A stretch of DNA of 11,353 nt, from the NCBI GenBank assembly GCA_045863035.1, contig BTUV01000097.1, positions 1 through 11,353 of the forward strand. Direction: 5' to 3'. A model generated the notes under the pieces. It saw only the letters and a program-made list of their open reading frames with translations. It was not told the DNA's origin and made no database searches. This DNA comes from H2-BAC3 sp045863035 (lineage in GTDB: Bacteria > Bacteroidota > Ignavibacteria > Ignavibacteriales > Ignavibacteriaceae). This document shows, one piece after another, positions 1 to 7,671 of the stretch (the stretch's first letter is position 1; every line of letters starts with the position of its first letter). A program made the translations under genes and the position numbers.

Positions 1-1237
1 ATTTTGAGATTTCCCTGTCAGAAAATCCATATACCTTTGCAACTTCACGGAATGCTGAACGGCCGCGGAAAGTTACCGTGGTGCAGATCATCGCGGTTTT
101 TTCATAACCATATTTCTTAAAGACATACTTAATTATTTCATCCCGTTCTTTCCAGGAAAAATCAATATCAATATCCGGCGGAGAAAGCCGTCCCCGGTTC
201 AGGAAGCGTTCAAAGTAGAGATCATGTTCAAGCGGGTCAACCCCGGTAAGCCCCATAGCATAAGAGACGATGCTGTTTGCAGCCGAACCGCGGCCTATGA
301 AATACATGCCACGCTTTCTTGCAGATTCGATGATATCCCATACAACAAGAAAATAATCAAGGAACTTCAGTTCTTTAATAACACTCAGTTCATAAAGAAG
401 CCGCTCATTTGCCTTTTGCCGGTCAAAGGTTTTTCTTTTGCTCAGTCCGGCTGAACAAATGCCATAAAGTTTTGAATAAGCATCCTCTCCTTCCTGAAGC
501 TGAAACTCAGGGAATTTATATTTACCCAGTTCTATATCAACATTACATTCCGCAGCAATCAGCTCAGTGTTTTCTGATGCACCGTTTATCTTTTGCCACC
601 GTTTCTCAACATCAGCAGGACTTTTTAGCCAAAGATCATCATGCTGATATTCCGTTTCAAGATTTTCGACCGTGCCCTTGATGCGCATTGCATTAAGAAC
701 CTGGTAGAGTAAAAAATCATCTTTCCGCAAAAAATACACTGAAGGTGAAACAATATATCTGAGCTGATATTTTTCACAATAATCAAACAGAATTTTGTTC
801 TGCTTTTTATAATAGACAGAATCAATCAGCTCAACAAAAAACTGAGGGTTATTTTTCTGACTCTCGATTATTTCATGTGACGAGCTGAAAGCAAACAAAT
901 CTGACGAGAGATTACTGAGAGCGTTTAACAGAGAAAAATCTGTCTGAAGTTTTCGGGAGGTAATAATCCGGCAAAGTTCATTATACCCTTCCCTGTTTTT
1001 TGCAAGAAGGCATATATACTGCTCAGATTTCTGGGGGTCATCAAGATACACTCCATAAATGGGCTTGATATTATATTCTTTGCAAGACTTCGCAAGCTGG
1101 ACAAAGCCGGCCATGGAGTTATAATCTGTGATAGCAAGCGAAGGTAATTTATATTCGGCTGCTTTTTCAACAAGAGATTTTACCGCAACCGCGGAGCGCA
1201 GCAGAGAGTGGTGAGTGTGAATCCTGAGCGGTATCAT
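1..1237 (-). CDS. dnaE: DNA polymerase III alpha subunit, DnaE type (N-terminal 412 residues; runs off the left edge)
   Basis: Replicative-type C-family DNA polymerase, probably a short second DnaE or error-prone DnaE2/ImuC-like paralogue. The frame is open from ATG at 1237 to the edge. A PHP domain opens with RIHTHHSLL (residues 5-13) and continues through AITDYNSMAG (35-44). The polymerase nucleotide-binding region has GRGS at 315-318, then DPLEHDLYFERFLNRGR, then PDIDIDF at 354-360 with two of the three catalytic aspartates; the third lies outside the window. The stretch after it, TFRGRSAFREVAKVYG, resembles the DnaE2-like class more than DnaE1, and the palm motif comes earlier than in long DnaE1. 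The PHP domain looks degenerate: TDH is TDY and the usual glutamate near residue 64 is Tyr, so metal-dependent proofreading by PHP is unlikely. The start codon directly follows the purD stop (TAAATG), implying coupled translation. Family certain; paralogue class inferred. Confidence 0.9.
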   Translation of the reverse strand, partial: MIPLRIHTHHSLLRSAVAVKSLVEKAAEYKLPSLAITDYNSMAGFVQLAKSCKEYNIKPIYGVYLDDPQKSEQYICLLAKNREGYNELCRIITSRKLQTDFSLLNALSNLSSDLFAFSSSHEIIESQKNNPQFFVELIDSVYYKKQNKILFDYCEKYQLRYIVSPSVYFLRKDDFLLYQVLNAMRIKGTVENLETEYQHDDLWLKSPADVEKRWQKINGASENTELIAAECNVDIELGKYKFPEFQLQEGEDAYSKLYGICSAGLSKRKTFDRQKANERLLYELSVIKELKFLDYFLVVWDIIESARKRGMYFIGRGSAANSIVSYAMGLTGVDPLEHDLYFERFLNRGRLSPPDIDIDFSWKERDEIIKYVFKKYGYEKTAMICTTVTFRGRSAFREVAKVYGFSDREISK

Positions 1238-2548
1238 TTAATCCCCGCTGTATTTTAATCCTTTTTTCCCAATATCCTTCCGGTAATAGATATTTTTATA
1301 GGATATTCTTTGGACTGAGTCATAAGCAATACTAATTGCTTCTCTTAGAGAACCTGAATCGGAAACTCCAGTTACACTTACCACTCTGCCCCCCGATGTT
1401 AAGATTTTACCATCGTGTAATTTAGTTCCAGCATGATAAACGGTTGCACTGCCGGTTATTTCATTCAGTCCGGAGATTTCAAAACCAGTCTCAAAAGCAT
1501 CAGGATATCCCACAGATGCAGTAACAACCGTCACCGCACATTTACCGTTATGACGGACTGAATCTGGTTCTACATTTCCATTTGCTGAATCGTTGAGTAG
1601 TTTAAGAAAATCCCCTTCAATTACTTCCATAACCACCTGTGTTTCAGGGTCACCAAATCTACAATTAAACTCAACTACTTTAGGACCGTTTTCAGTTAGC
1701 ATCAGACCTGCATATAAACATCCGCTAAAAGGATATCCTTCAATTTTCATTTGATAGAGAACAGGTTTTATAACTTTTTCGGCGATTATCTGCATCATTG
1801 AGTCATTTACCAGAGGGGCTGGAGCATAAGCCCCCATACCGCCGGTATTTTTACCGGTATCGTTATCACCTATTCTTTTATGATCCTGTGCAGCGGGTAA
1901 TAGCACAAATGAATCAGCATCAGTAATTGCAAATACAGATGCTTCCTCCCCCTGCATATATTCTTCAATTATAATTACATCCCCTGCTTCACCAAAAATG
2001 TTGCTTTCAAATATATCCCTGATTGCGGTTTTTGCTTCATCAATAGTTTCAGCAATGATAACACCTTTACCGGCTGCAAGACCGGATGCTTTTATAACTA
2101 CCGGCAGAAGATGCTGTTCAATATATTCATCAGCTTCCTGCTTTTCAGAGCGGTTGAACTCTCTGAATGAAGCTGTGGGCACTCCTGCCCGAATCATCAG
2201 CTTTTTTGCAAAACTTTTATCAGATTCAATCTGCGCTGCTTCTTTTGAGGGACCAAAAACAGAAATACCTTTTTCACGGAGAAAATCTGAAAGTCCATCA
2301 ACTAGCGGTTTTTCAGGACCGATTGCAACCAAATCAATTTTCTTTTCAATGCAGAAAGTATATATGCCGGTGAAATCTGAACCTGATATGTTCTTGATAT
2401 TGATACCGGTATCTTCAGTGCCGCCATTACCAGGAAGAAAATAAATTTTCCTTTCCAGTTTTCCCTCTTTTATCCGCTTTCCAAGAGCATGCTCACGTGC
2501 ACCGGAACCAATGATGAGTATGGCTGTTTCAGACCCGTAATGCTGCAT
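1238..2548 (-). CDS. purD: Phosphoribosylamine-glycine ligase (GAR synthetase)
   Basis: Catalyses the ATP-dependent ligation of glycine to 5-phosphoribosylamine, step two of de novo purine synthesis, in the cytoplasm. The start at 2548 gives 436 residues, the normal PurD length. It has an AAAGGAG Shine-Dalgarno 4 nt upstream and puts the N-terminal motif LIIGSGAREHALG at residues 11-23. A longer in-frame start at 2638 would add 30 unrelated residues inside the upstream gene. Visible motifs in order: PGNGGTE (39-45), IGPEKPLVDG (77-86), ATP-grasp entry VIKASGLAAGKGVIIA (151-166), EEYMQGEEASVFAITD (195-210), QDHKRIGDNDTGKNTGGMGAY (221-241), the metal/ATP site VVEFNCRFGDPETQ (291-304), and the C-terminal PurD domain with GTKLHDGKILTSGGRV (374-389). 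Nothing is missing, so the enzyme should be active. The start overlaps the glycosyltransferase end by 20 nt and the stop abuts dnaE. Confidence 0.97.
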   Translation of the reverse strand: MQHYGSETAILIIGSGAREHALGKRIKEGKLERKIYFLPGNGGTEDTGINIKNISGSDFTGIYTFCIEKKIDLVAIGPEKPLVDGLSDFLREKGISVFGPSKEAAQIESDKSFAKKLMIRAGVPTASFREFNRSEKQEADEYIEQHLLPVVIKASGLAAGKGVIIAETIDEAKTAIRDIFESNIFGEAGDVIIIEEYMQGEEASVFAITDADSFVLLPAAQDHKRIGDNDTGKNTGGMGAYAPAPLVNDSMMQIIAEKVIKPVLYQMKIEGYPFSGCLYAGLMLTENGPKVVEFNCRFGDPETQVVMEVIEGDFLKLLNDSANGNVEPDSVRHNGKCAVTVVTASVGYPDAFETGFEISGLNEITGSATVYHAGTKLHDGKILTSGGRVVSVTGVSDSGSLREAISIAYDSVQRISYKNIYYRKDIGKKGLKYSGD

Positions 2549-3809
2549 TGAACTCCTTTGATAATATATCGGTGAGGTAATCTCTTCTGAACTTATCACG
2601 GAATTCATTGCTCCCGGCAGGAAGAGAAGATTTTTCATAATCTGAGTAAAGTGCTAAAATTGCATTCTTAATACTCAGCACATCTTTGGGCGGAACTATA
2701 GTTGCTGCATTATATTCCTGCAATGTTGCTTTTAATGCCCCGTCTGAAAGGCATGCAAGTATTGGTTTACCGGAACCGATATATTCAAACATTTTGCCGC
2801 TTGAAATGGTATCACTATTTTTACCATCACCCACCATAAACCACAGTGCGGTACTGGATTTCAGTATATCAACTGCATCAGTATGCTTAAGGTAACCATG
2901 TTCCACAGTATAGTCAGTAAGACCCAGTTTAGAAATCAGTTTACGGTTTTCTTTTCGCAGTATTCCGGCGAAATGTAATTTTATTTTTTTTGCGATTGTC
3001 GGTTTTTCATCAACAATCATCCTGAATGCTTCAAGAAAATATTTTGGAGTGATATACTCATAAAATATACCAGAATAAGTCAGATGAAAATATACTTTTT
3101 CTAATGAAACAGAACTTGCTGATTTTTCAAAATCCTCAGGGTCATATCCGTGCGGAAGTATGGTAACATCAGGAAATTTAAGAAACTGATAATATTCCAT
3201 TAGCCGTTCTTTAATTTTTCTGTTCGTAACGATAATCTTATCAGCAGATTTCAGCACTTCATACTCCTTTTTTCTGTTAAGCGACTTATGAAGTGGTGTG
3301 GGATAGATAGCAAAGTGATTCCCCAGCCAAAGGTCGCGGTAATCTATGATGAGCGGAATATCAAATTCAGTTTTTAGCAGTGCTGCATATTCAAACATAG
3401 AAAACGGCGGGCCGCTTATAAATATCAAATCATATTTTTGTTCAGCAAGAATCTTTCTGCAATGCTGGTAGGCAAGCTGTGACCATGATTTTTTATTATC
3501 GGTTACATAAAAAATACTGCTGAATAACTTAAAGGTTTTTCTGATAAATTCAGAAGGCATTTCAACAACGCCTTTTTTCCTCAGACGGGAATTTATCTCT
3601 TTTCCCCGGATTCTATGGATTTCTATATCTTTCCCCTGCAATTCATCAAGGAGTGATTCATCATAAGCATAATAAGCACCCGGCTCACAGGTTATTACCG
3701 TTGGCTTCCATCCAAATGAAGGAAGATACTTTACAAACTTTAAAGTTCTTTGAACACCGCTTAAACCGAGCGGAGGAAAATAATACGCTAAAATCAATAC
3801 TTTAAACAT
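2529..3809 (-). CDS. GT-B fold glycosyltransferase (GT4-like)
   Basis: Predicted cytosolic or membrane-associated glycosyltransferase that moves a sugar from an activated donor to a glycan, lipid or exopolysaccharide precursor; donor and acceptor cannot be read from sequence. It has 426 residues. The N-terminal Rossmann half opens with KVLILAYYFPPLGLSGVQR (3-21), the glycine-containing acceptor-side loop typical of GT4. Next come LIFISGPPFSMFEYA (128-142) and IIDYRDLW (154-161). ILPHGYDPEDF (217-227) marks the inter-domain region. The C-terminal half has LTYSGIFY (243-250), VEHGYLKH (302-309) and the donor-binding signature SSGKMFEYIGSGKPILA (336-352), with the conserved Glu at 342. No transmembrane segment is seen. 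The start is ATG 3809, sharing one base with the upstream stop (TGATG); a TTG one codon earlier is possible but weaker. There are no other glycan genes nearby, so the substrate stays unknown. Confidence 0.88.
   Translation of the reverse strand: MFKVLILAYYFPPLGLSGVQRTLKFVKYLPSFGWKPTVITCEPGAYYAYDESLLDELQGKDIEIHRIRGKEINSRLRKKGVVEMPSEFIRKTFKLFSSIFYVTDNKKSWSQLAYQHCRKILAEQKYDLIFISGPPFSMFEYAALLKTEFDIPLIIDYRDLWLGNHFAIYPTPLHKSLNRKKEYEVLKSADKIIVTNRKIKERLMEYYQFLKFPDVTILPHGYDPEDFEKSASSVSLEKVYFHLTYSGIFYEYITPKYFLEAFRMIVDEKPTIAKKIKLHFAGILRKENRKLISKLGLTDYTVEHGYLKHTDAVDILKSSTALWFMVGDGKNSDTISSGKMFEYIGSGKPILACLSDGALKATLQEYNAATIVPPKDVLSIKNAILALYSDYEKSSLPAGSNEFRDKFRRDYLTDILSKEFNAALRV
2553..2559 (-). promoter_or_regulatory. 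Shine-Dalgarno deciding the purD start
   Basis: AAAGGAG on the minus strand, separated by TTCA from the ATG at 2548. It lies within the last codons of the glycosyltransferase gene. It supports 2548 over the upstream in-frame ATGs at 2608 and 2638; the former has a GGGAG only 2 nt away, which is too close. Confidence 0.7.
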
Positions 3810-4861
3810 CAAAACGCTGTTAAATTAATCCCTGAATCTTTTGTAACTAATATATCACACTCATAACGGTATCCGAATTCATCCGGAAAATACAATGCGG
3901 GTTCAAGTGTGATAATCTGGTTGTTTGTGAGTACTTCTTTGGAAAACGTACTGATTCTTGGCGCCTGATGTACCTCATAACCAAGTCCATGACCTAATGC
4001 ATGAGTAAAATTTTCCGTAAGTTTATGTTTTTCCGTAATAGCTTTCCATTCAGATGAAAGTTTACTCACTTTTACACCGGCTTTAACCTGTTTAAGAACC
4101 TGCTCAAATCCTTGTTTTACGATAGACTCAACTCGTTTTGCCTTTTTACTGTTGCGGTGAAAAGTACGGGTTACATCAGTGCACATTCCGTCATATACTA
4201 CCCCAATGTCAACAAGTAAAACTTTGCAGTCATGCAGAACTTTATCTGAAGGAGTGTGATGCGGCTTAGCTGCATTTTCATCTGCTGCAATAATTGGCTC
4301 GAAGGAAAAATTATCCGCGCCATTTCTCAGCATCATTTTACCAAGTTCAGCCGCCAGCTCTTTTTCAGTGATTGAAATATTTTGCTCAAATAACTGATAA
4401 GCATGATTAAAAAGTGTTTTCGTTACATCAACACCGCGCAAAAAAGAATCGAGCTGTTTGTTATCAACTGAGGCAAGATATGAGTCCACCAATCTACTTG
4501 CATCAATAAAACCGGATTTCAGTATTTCAGAAACACTCAGATACTCAGCATGTGTTATCCGGCTGAATTCAATTCCGGTATTCTTAAAATGTTTTCTGAG
4601 GGGTTTAATATAGGTGGTTAGTGAATTTGTATATATCTCAGCAGGAATAATATCTTTTATGGTTTCAATTTCACCCAGGAAACGGCGGTCAGTTATAAAC
4701 TTCAATTCATCATTATAGAACAGAATATATCCGGATATATTTTTTTGACCTGTTAAGTGAAACAGGAGAGCCGGATTTTTTGAAATAAATGAATCCACCT
4801 TCATCTTTTTGATCAGACGCACTAATACACTGCCCCGTTCCGTAAAAATTTCAGCGCTCAT
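3809..4861 (-). CDS. M24B family metallopeptidase, Xaa-Pro aminopeptidase type
   Basis: Predicted dinuclear-metal aminopeptidase that removes an N-terminal residue preceding proline, in the cytoplasm (no signal peptide). It has 350 residues, usual for the short bacterial Xaa-Pro dipeptidase/aminopeptidase group. The N-terminal creatinase-like domain spans about residues 9-130. The C-terminal pita-bread domain carries all five metal ligands of the family in order: D218 (LLVDIG) and D229 (CTDVTRTFH), eleven residues apart as expected, then H291 (ALGHGLGYEVH), E320 (ITLEPALY) and E334 (YRYECDILVT). H298 matches the second conserved substrate-side histidine. The start ATG overlaps the guaB stop by 1 nt (TGATG). 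The other M24 possibility, methionine aminopeptidase, is disfavoured by the extra N-terminal domain. Whether it prefers dipeptides (PepQ) or longer peptides (PepP) cannot be told. Confidence 0.92.
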   Translation of the reverse strand: MSAEIFTERGSVLVRLIKKMKVDSFISKNPALLFHLTGQKNISGYILFYNDELKFITDRRFLGEIETIKDIIPAEIYTNSLTTYIKPLRKHFKNTGIEFSRITHAEYLSVSEILKSGFIDASRLVDSYLASVDNKQLDSFLRGVDVTKTLFNHAYQLFEQNISITEKELAAELGKMMLRNGADNFSFEPIIAADENAAKPHHTPSDKVLHDCKVLLVDIGVVYDGMCTDVTRTFHRNSKKAKRVESIVKQGFEQVLKQVKAGVKVSKLSSEWKAITEKHKLTENFTHALGHGLGYEVHQAPRISTFSKEVLTNNQIITLEPALYFPDEFGYRYECDILVTKDSGINLTAF

Positions 4862-6336
4862 CAGAGATGATAATTTGGGGCTTCTTTGGTAATAAAAACA
4901 TCATGCGGGTGAGACTCTTTTAACCCTGCCGGCGTAATCTTCACAAATGATGTTTTTGACTGAAGCTCTTTGATGTTTTTTGCACCGCAGTAACCCATAG
5001 CTGCCCGTAACCCTCCCTGAAGCTGATAGATGGTTTCTGAGAGAGGCCCCTTGTATGGAACTCTTCCTTCAACTCCTTCAGGTACTAACTTTGCAATGTC
5101 ATCTTCTGCATCCTGAAAATAACGGTCTTTGCTTCCGCTTTTCATGGCTTCCATTGAACCCATTCCGCGGTATAGCTTAAAACTGCGCCCTTCATAGAGA
5201 ATTTTTTCACCGGGGCTTTCATCCACTCCGGCAAAGAGACCGCCAATCATTACTGAATCAGCTCCTGCTGCAATCGCTTTTGCTACATCACCGGTGAACT
5301 TTATTCCGCCGTCAGCAATAAGGGGGATGTTTTTCTTTTCAGTCGCTTTTCTCACTTCCATAATAGCAGAAATCTGAGGAACACCGATTCCAGCAATTAT
5401 ACGGGTCGTGCAGATAGAACCGGGACCAATACCCACTTTTACAGCATCAACTCCGCATTTGATTAAGTCAACCGCTGCTTCATACGTTGCAATATTGCCG
5501 GCAATCAGATCAATATCTTTATATTTTTTGCGAATATGCTTCACCATCTTCAGTACTCCCTCGCTATGACCGTGGGCGGTATCCACTATAATAGCATCAA
5601 CACCTACATCAACAAGAGCAGCAACTCTGTCCAGGGTATCAGCAGTTATCCCGACCGCTGCGCCAACTCTCAAACGACCGTGGCTATCCTTTGAAGCATG
5701 CGGGAATCGCTTTTTCTTTTGTATATCCTTAAAAGTAATAAGCCCTTTAAGTTTTAAGTTACGGTCAACAACAGGGAGTTTTTCAATTTTGTGCTCCTGC
5801 AAAATCTCCTCTGCTCCTTCAAGTGTAGTTCCAACGGGAGCAGTAATCAGGTTTTGTGAAGTCATCAACTCGTAAGCCCGTCTGTTCAGATCCGGCTTAA
5901 ACCTAAGGTCCCGGTTAGTAAGGATGCCAATCAGGGTATTCTGATCATCTACCACCGGTATTCCGGAAATGGTATATTTCCTCATAAGTTCAAGTGCATA
6001 ACCTATTGTATCATCACCTTTTAGCGTTACAGGGTTAAGAATCATTCCGCTTTCAGAACGCTTAACTTTATCAACTTCGCCGCGCTGATTTTCAATACTC
6101 ATATTCTTATGAAGAATACCTATACCCCCTTCACGTGCCATGGCAATGGCCATTGATGATTCCGTTACGGTATCCATCGCCGCAGAAATAAATGGTGAGT
6201 TTATCCTGATATTCCGCGAGAAGCGGGTGGATATATCCGTTTCCCTTGGGAGCACGGAGGACTTTCCCGGAAGTAGTAGTATATCATCGAAGGTTATCCC
6301 TTCGTAAAGTATCTTATCTTGCTTTTTGCTTTTCAA
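4861..6336 (-). CDS. guaB: Inosine-5'-monophosphate dehydrogenase
   Basis: Oxidises IMP to XMP with NAD+, the committed step to GMP, in the cytoplasm; normally a tetramer. It has 491 residues, the standard length. The catalytic (beta/alpha)8 barrel starts with ITFDDILLLPG (14-24), SPFISAAMDTVTE (47-59) and GGIGILHKNM (70-79). Two CBS domains are inserted at about 95-152 and 156-213. The barrel resumes with VDTAHGHS (251-258), the active-site loop GPGSICTTR (304-312) with nucleophile Cys309, ADGGIKFTGD (341-350), YRGMGSMEAM (389-398) and the flap GVEGRVPYKG (421-430) with Arg425. All catalytic residues are present. The start is TTG at 6336: no ATG or GTG gives a full N-terminus, and an in-frame TGA (the gcdH stop) lies 18 nt upstream. 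The only Shine-Dalgarno-like sequence is a weak GAAAG. The non-ATG start may keep expression low, which is inference. Confidence 0.97.
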   Translation of the reverse strand: MKSKKQDKILYEGITFDDILLLPGKSSVLPRETDISTRFSRNIRINSPFISAAMDTVTESSMAIAMAREGGIGILHKNMSIENQRGEVDKVKRSESGMILNPVTLKGDDTIGYALELMRKYTISGIPVVDDQNTLIGILTNRDLRFKPDLNRRAYELMTSQNLITAPVGTTLEGAEEILQEHKIEKLPVVDRNLKLKGLITFKDIQKKKRFPHASKDSHGRLRVGAAVGITADTLDRVAALVDVGVDAIIVDTAHGHSEGVLKMVKHIRKKYKDIDLIAGNIATYEAAVDLIKCGVDAVKVGIGPGSICTTRIIAGIGVPQISAIMEVRKATEKKNIPLIADGGIKFTGDVAKAIAAGADSVMIGGLFAGVDESPGEKILYEGRSFKLYRGMGSMEAMKSGSKDRYFQDAEDDIAKLVPEGVEGRVPYKGPLSETIYQLQGGLRAAMGYCGAKNIKELQSKTSFVKITPAGLKESHPHDVFITKEAPNYHL

Positions 6337-6354
6337 GTAATAATTTCTTTCAAA

Positions 6355-7524
6355 TCAATTAAAGGCAGGCAATCCGGTTATATCTTCACCAATGATGAGA
6401 GTATGCATTTCATGGGTGCCTTCGTATGTTTTAACCGACTCAAGATTAGCTGCGTGTCTCATAACCGGATATTCATCCAGAATTCCATTAGCACCATGTA
6501 TCTCGCGGGACATTCTGGCAATAGTAAGTGCAATTTCGCAATTGTTCCTTTTCGCCATACTCACCTGCTGAAATCTCAACTTACCGCTATCCTTCAGGCG
6601 TCCTAACTGAAGGTTAAGGAGCTGAGCTTTGGTAATTTCAGTTAGGAAGAATACCAGTTTTTCCTGTGTCATCTGGAATCCGGCAATCGGTTTTCCGAAC
6701 TGGATACGGCTTTTTGCGTAATTAAGTGATGAGTCATAACAGGCCATCATCGAACCGACCACACCCCAGGCAATGCCGTAGCGGGCCTGGTTGAGGCACA
6801 TCAGAGGGCTTTTAAGTCCATCACTGTTCGGAAGCAGATTACTCTCAGGCACAAATACGTTATCAAAAATAAGCTCAGAGGTTACGGAGGCACGAAGGGA
6901 GTGTTTACCCTTCATTTCCGGCGCGGTAAAACCTTTAGCCCCTTTTTCAACTAAGAATCCCTTAACTCTGCCATCCAGTTTAGCCCATACAACGGCAACA
7001 TCGGCTATGGTTCCGTTGGTTATCCACATTTTAGCGCCATTTAACACATAGCCACCGTCAACCTTTTCGGCTTTGGTTATCATTCCGCCGGGATTTGAGC
7101 CAAAATCGGGCTCAGTCAGACCAAAACAACCGATTTTCTCACCGGTAGCCAGCTTGGGGAGCCAATAATCTTTCTGCTCTTCGCTGCCAAAGGTATGAAT
7201 CGGATACATCACGAGTGAACTCTGCACTGAAACAAAACTTCTGATGCCGCTATCCCCTCTTTCAAGCTCCTGCATTGCCAGACCATAAACCACACTGTTC
7301 ATTCCTGCACAACCATATTTAGCCGGGAGTGTAATGCCAAAAAGCCCTAATTCAGCCATTTTGGGGATAAGCTGATGGGGGAATTTTGATTCTCTGTTAT
7401 ATTCTTCAATAATTGGGATTACCTCAGCAGATACAAAATCTCTGACTGAGTCTCTTACCATAATTTCATCTTCTGAAAGTAATTCATCCATGTTGAAATA
7501 ATCAACACCCGTATAATTCTGCAT
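6355..7524 (-). CDS. gcdH: Acyl-CoA dehydrogenase, glutaryl-CoA dehydrogenase type
   Basis: FAD enzyme predicted to convert glutaryl-CoA to crotonyl-CoA and CO2 (lysine, tryptophan or dicarboxylate breakdown), passing electrons to ETF. It has 389 residues, as in mature human GCDH, and follows it closely along its length: AMQELERGDSGIRSFVSVQSSLVM (83-106 region), CFGLTEPDFGSNP (133-145), WITNGTIADV (167-176), NQARYGIAWGVVGS (245-258), KRNNCEIALTIAR (325-337) and TYEGTHEMH (366-374). E368 matches the catalytic base. R95 and S99 match the arginine and serine near the substrate carboxylate. Y367 is the tyrosine that separates decarboxylating from non-decarboxylating enzymes, so decarboxylation is predicted. 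The ATG at 7524 has GGAG 5 nt upstream. It is first in the operon. Related short-chain acyl-CoA dehydrogenases are an alternative, but less likely given these residues. Confidence 0.9.
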   Translation of the reverse strand: MQNYTGVDYFNMDELLSEDEIMVRDSVRDFVSAEVIPIIEEYNRESKFPHQLIPKMAELGLFGITLPAKYGCAGMNSVVYGLAMQELERGDSGIRSFVSVQSSLVMYPIHTFGSEEQKDYWLPKLATGEKIGCFGLTEPDFGSNPGGMITKAEKVDGGYVLNGAKMWITNGTIADVAVVWAKLDGRVKGFLVEKGAKGFTAPEMKGKHSLRASVTSELIFDNVFVPESNLLPNSDGLKSPLMCLNQARYGIAWGVVGSMMACYDSSLNYAKSRIQFGKPIAGFQMTQEKLVFFLTEITKAQLLNLQLGRLKDSGKLRFQQVSMAKRNNCEIALTIARMSREIHGANGILDEYPVMRHAANLESVKTYEGTHEMHTLIIGEDITGLPAFN

Positions 7525-7548
7525 TCAAGCTCCAAAAATTTTAATCTC

Positions 7549-7579
7549 CAAACTTATCATTCTGGGGACTGATAAACAA
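7549..7579 (-). promoter_or_regulatory. Bacteroidota-type promoter of the gcdH-guaB-dnaE operon
   Basis: On the minus strand, TAAGTTTG (7556-7549) fits the Bacteroidota -7 consensus TAnnTTTG exactly. A TTG (7579-7577) lies 20 nt upstream, within the known 17-23 nt spacing for the -33 element. Transcription would begin near 7542-7546, leaving a leader of about 20 nt that includes the GGAG site of gcdH. The consensus is established knowledge; use of this site is inference. Confidence 0.6.
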
Positions 7580-7594
7580 CCTGTAAGAACAGGT
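7579..7594. promoter_or_regulatory. Perfect 6+4+6 palindrome, candidate operator
   Basis: ACCTGT-AAGA-ACAGGT is an exact inverted repeat. Its edge touches the -33 element of the leftward promoter, and it lies about 40 bp upstream of the candidate rightward promoter. This is a natural place for a repressor or activator of one or both divergent units. A second, weaker repeat (CAATG-5 nt-CATTG, 7600-7614) follows. The sequence does not match the Zur or Fur boxes I know. The cognate regulator is not in the window. Confidence 0.4.
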
Positions 7595-7636
7595 ATTCGC
7601 AATGGACTGCATTGTTCAGGAGATAATAAATTGCTC

Positions 7637-7667
7637 TTGTCAGGTTTCAGACGCTTGCCGATATTTG
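7637..7667 (+). promoter_or_regulatory. Candidate promoter of the metal-uptake gene group
   Basis: TTG (7637-7639), 20 nt, then GATATTTG (7660-7667) matches the Bacteroidota TTG/TAnnTTTG pattern except for the first T. It has the same spacing as the leftward promoter. It ends 4 nt before the ATG at 7672, so a transcript from here would have almost no leader. Confidence 0.35.
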
Positions 7668-7671
7668 CGGG

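Noticed and set aside
224..1173. Several short open frames on both strands in the first 1.2 kb
   Set aside because: A continuous minus-strand DnaE frame with PHP, GRGS and PDIDIDF motifs covers the whole stretch.
1998..2444. 148-residue open frame on the plus strand inside purD
   Set aside because: It lies wholly antisense to well-conserved PurD codons, has Ser/Pro-rich composition typical of a shadow frame, and shows no recognisable domain.
2549..2638. 30-residue N-terminal extension of PurD
   Set aside because: It lies inside the glycosyltransferase coding region, shows no PurD similarity and has no usable ribosome binding site; the ATG at 2548 does.
7600..7614. CAATG-5 nt-CATTG inverted repeat as a second operator
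   Set aside because: Five-bp arms of simple sequence are expected by chance in this length; noted only as neighbour of the perfect palindrome.
7525..7671. Cobalamin or other riboswitch upstream of the TonB receptor group
   Set aside because: The intergenic region is too short and I see no B12-box or other conserved aptamer sequence; only short palindromes and promoter-like elements.
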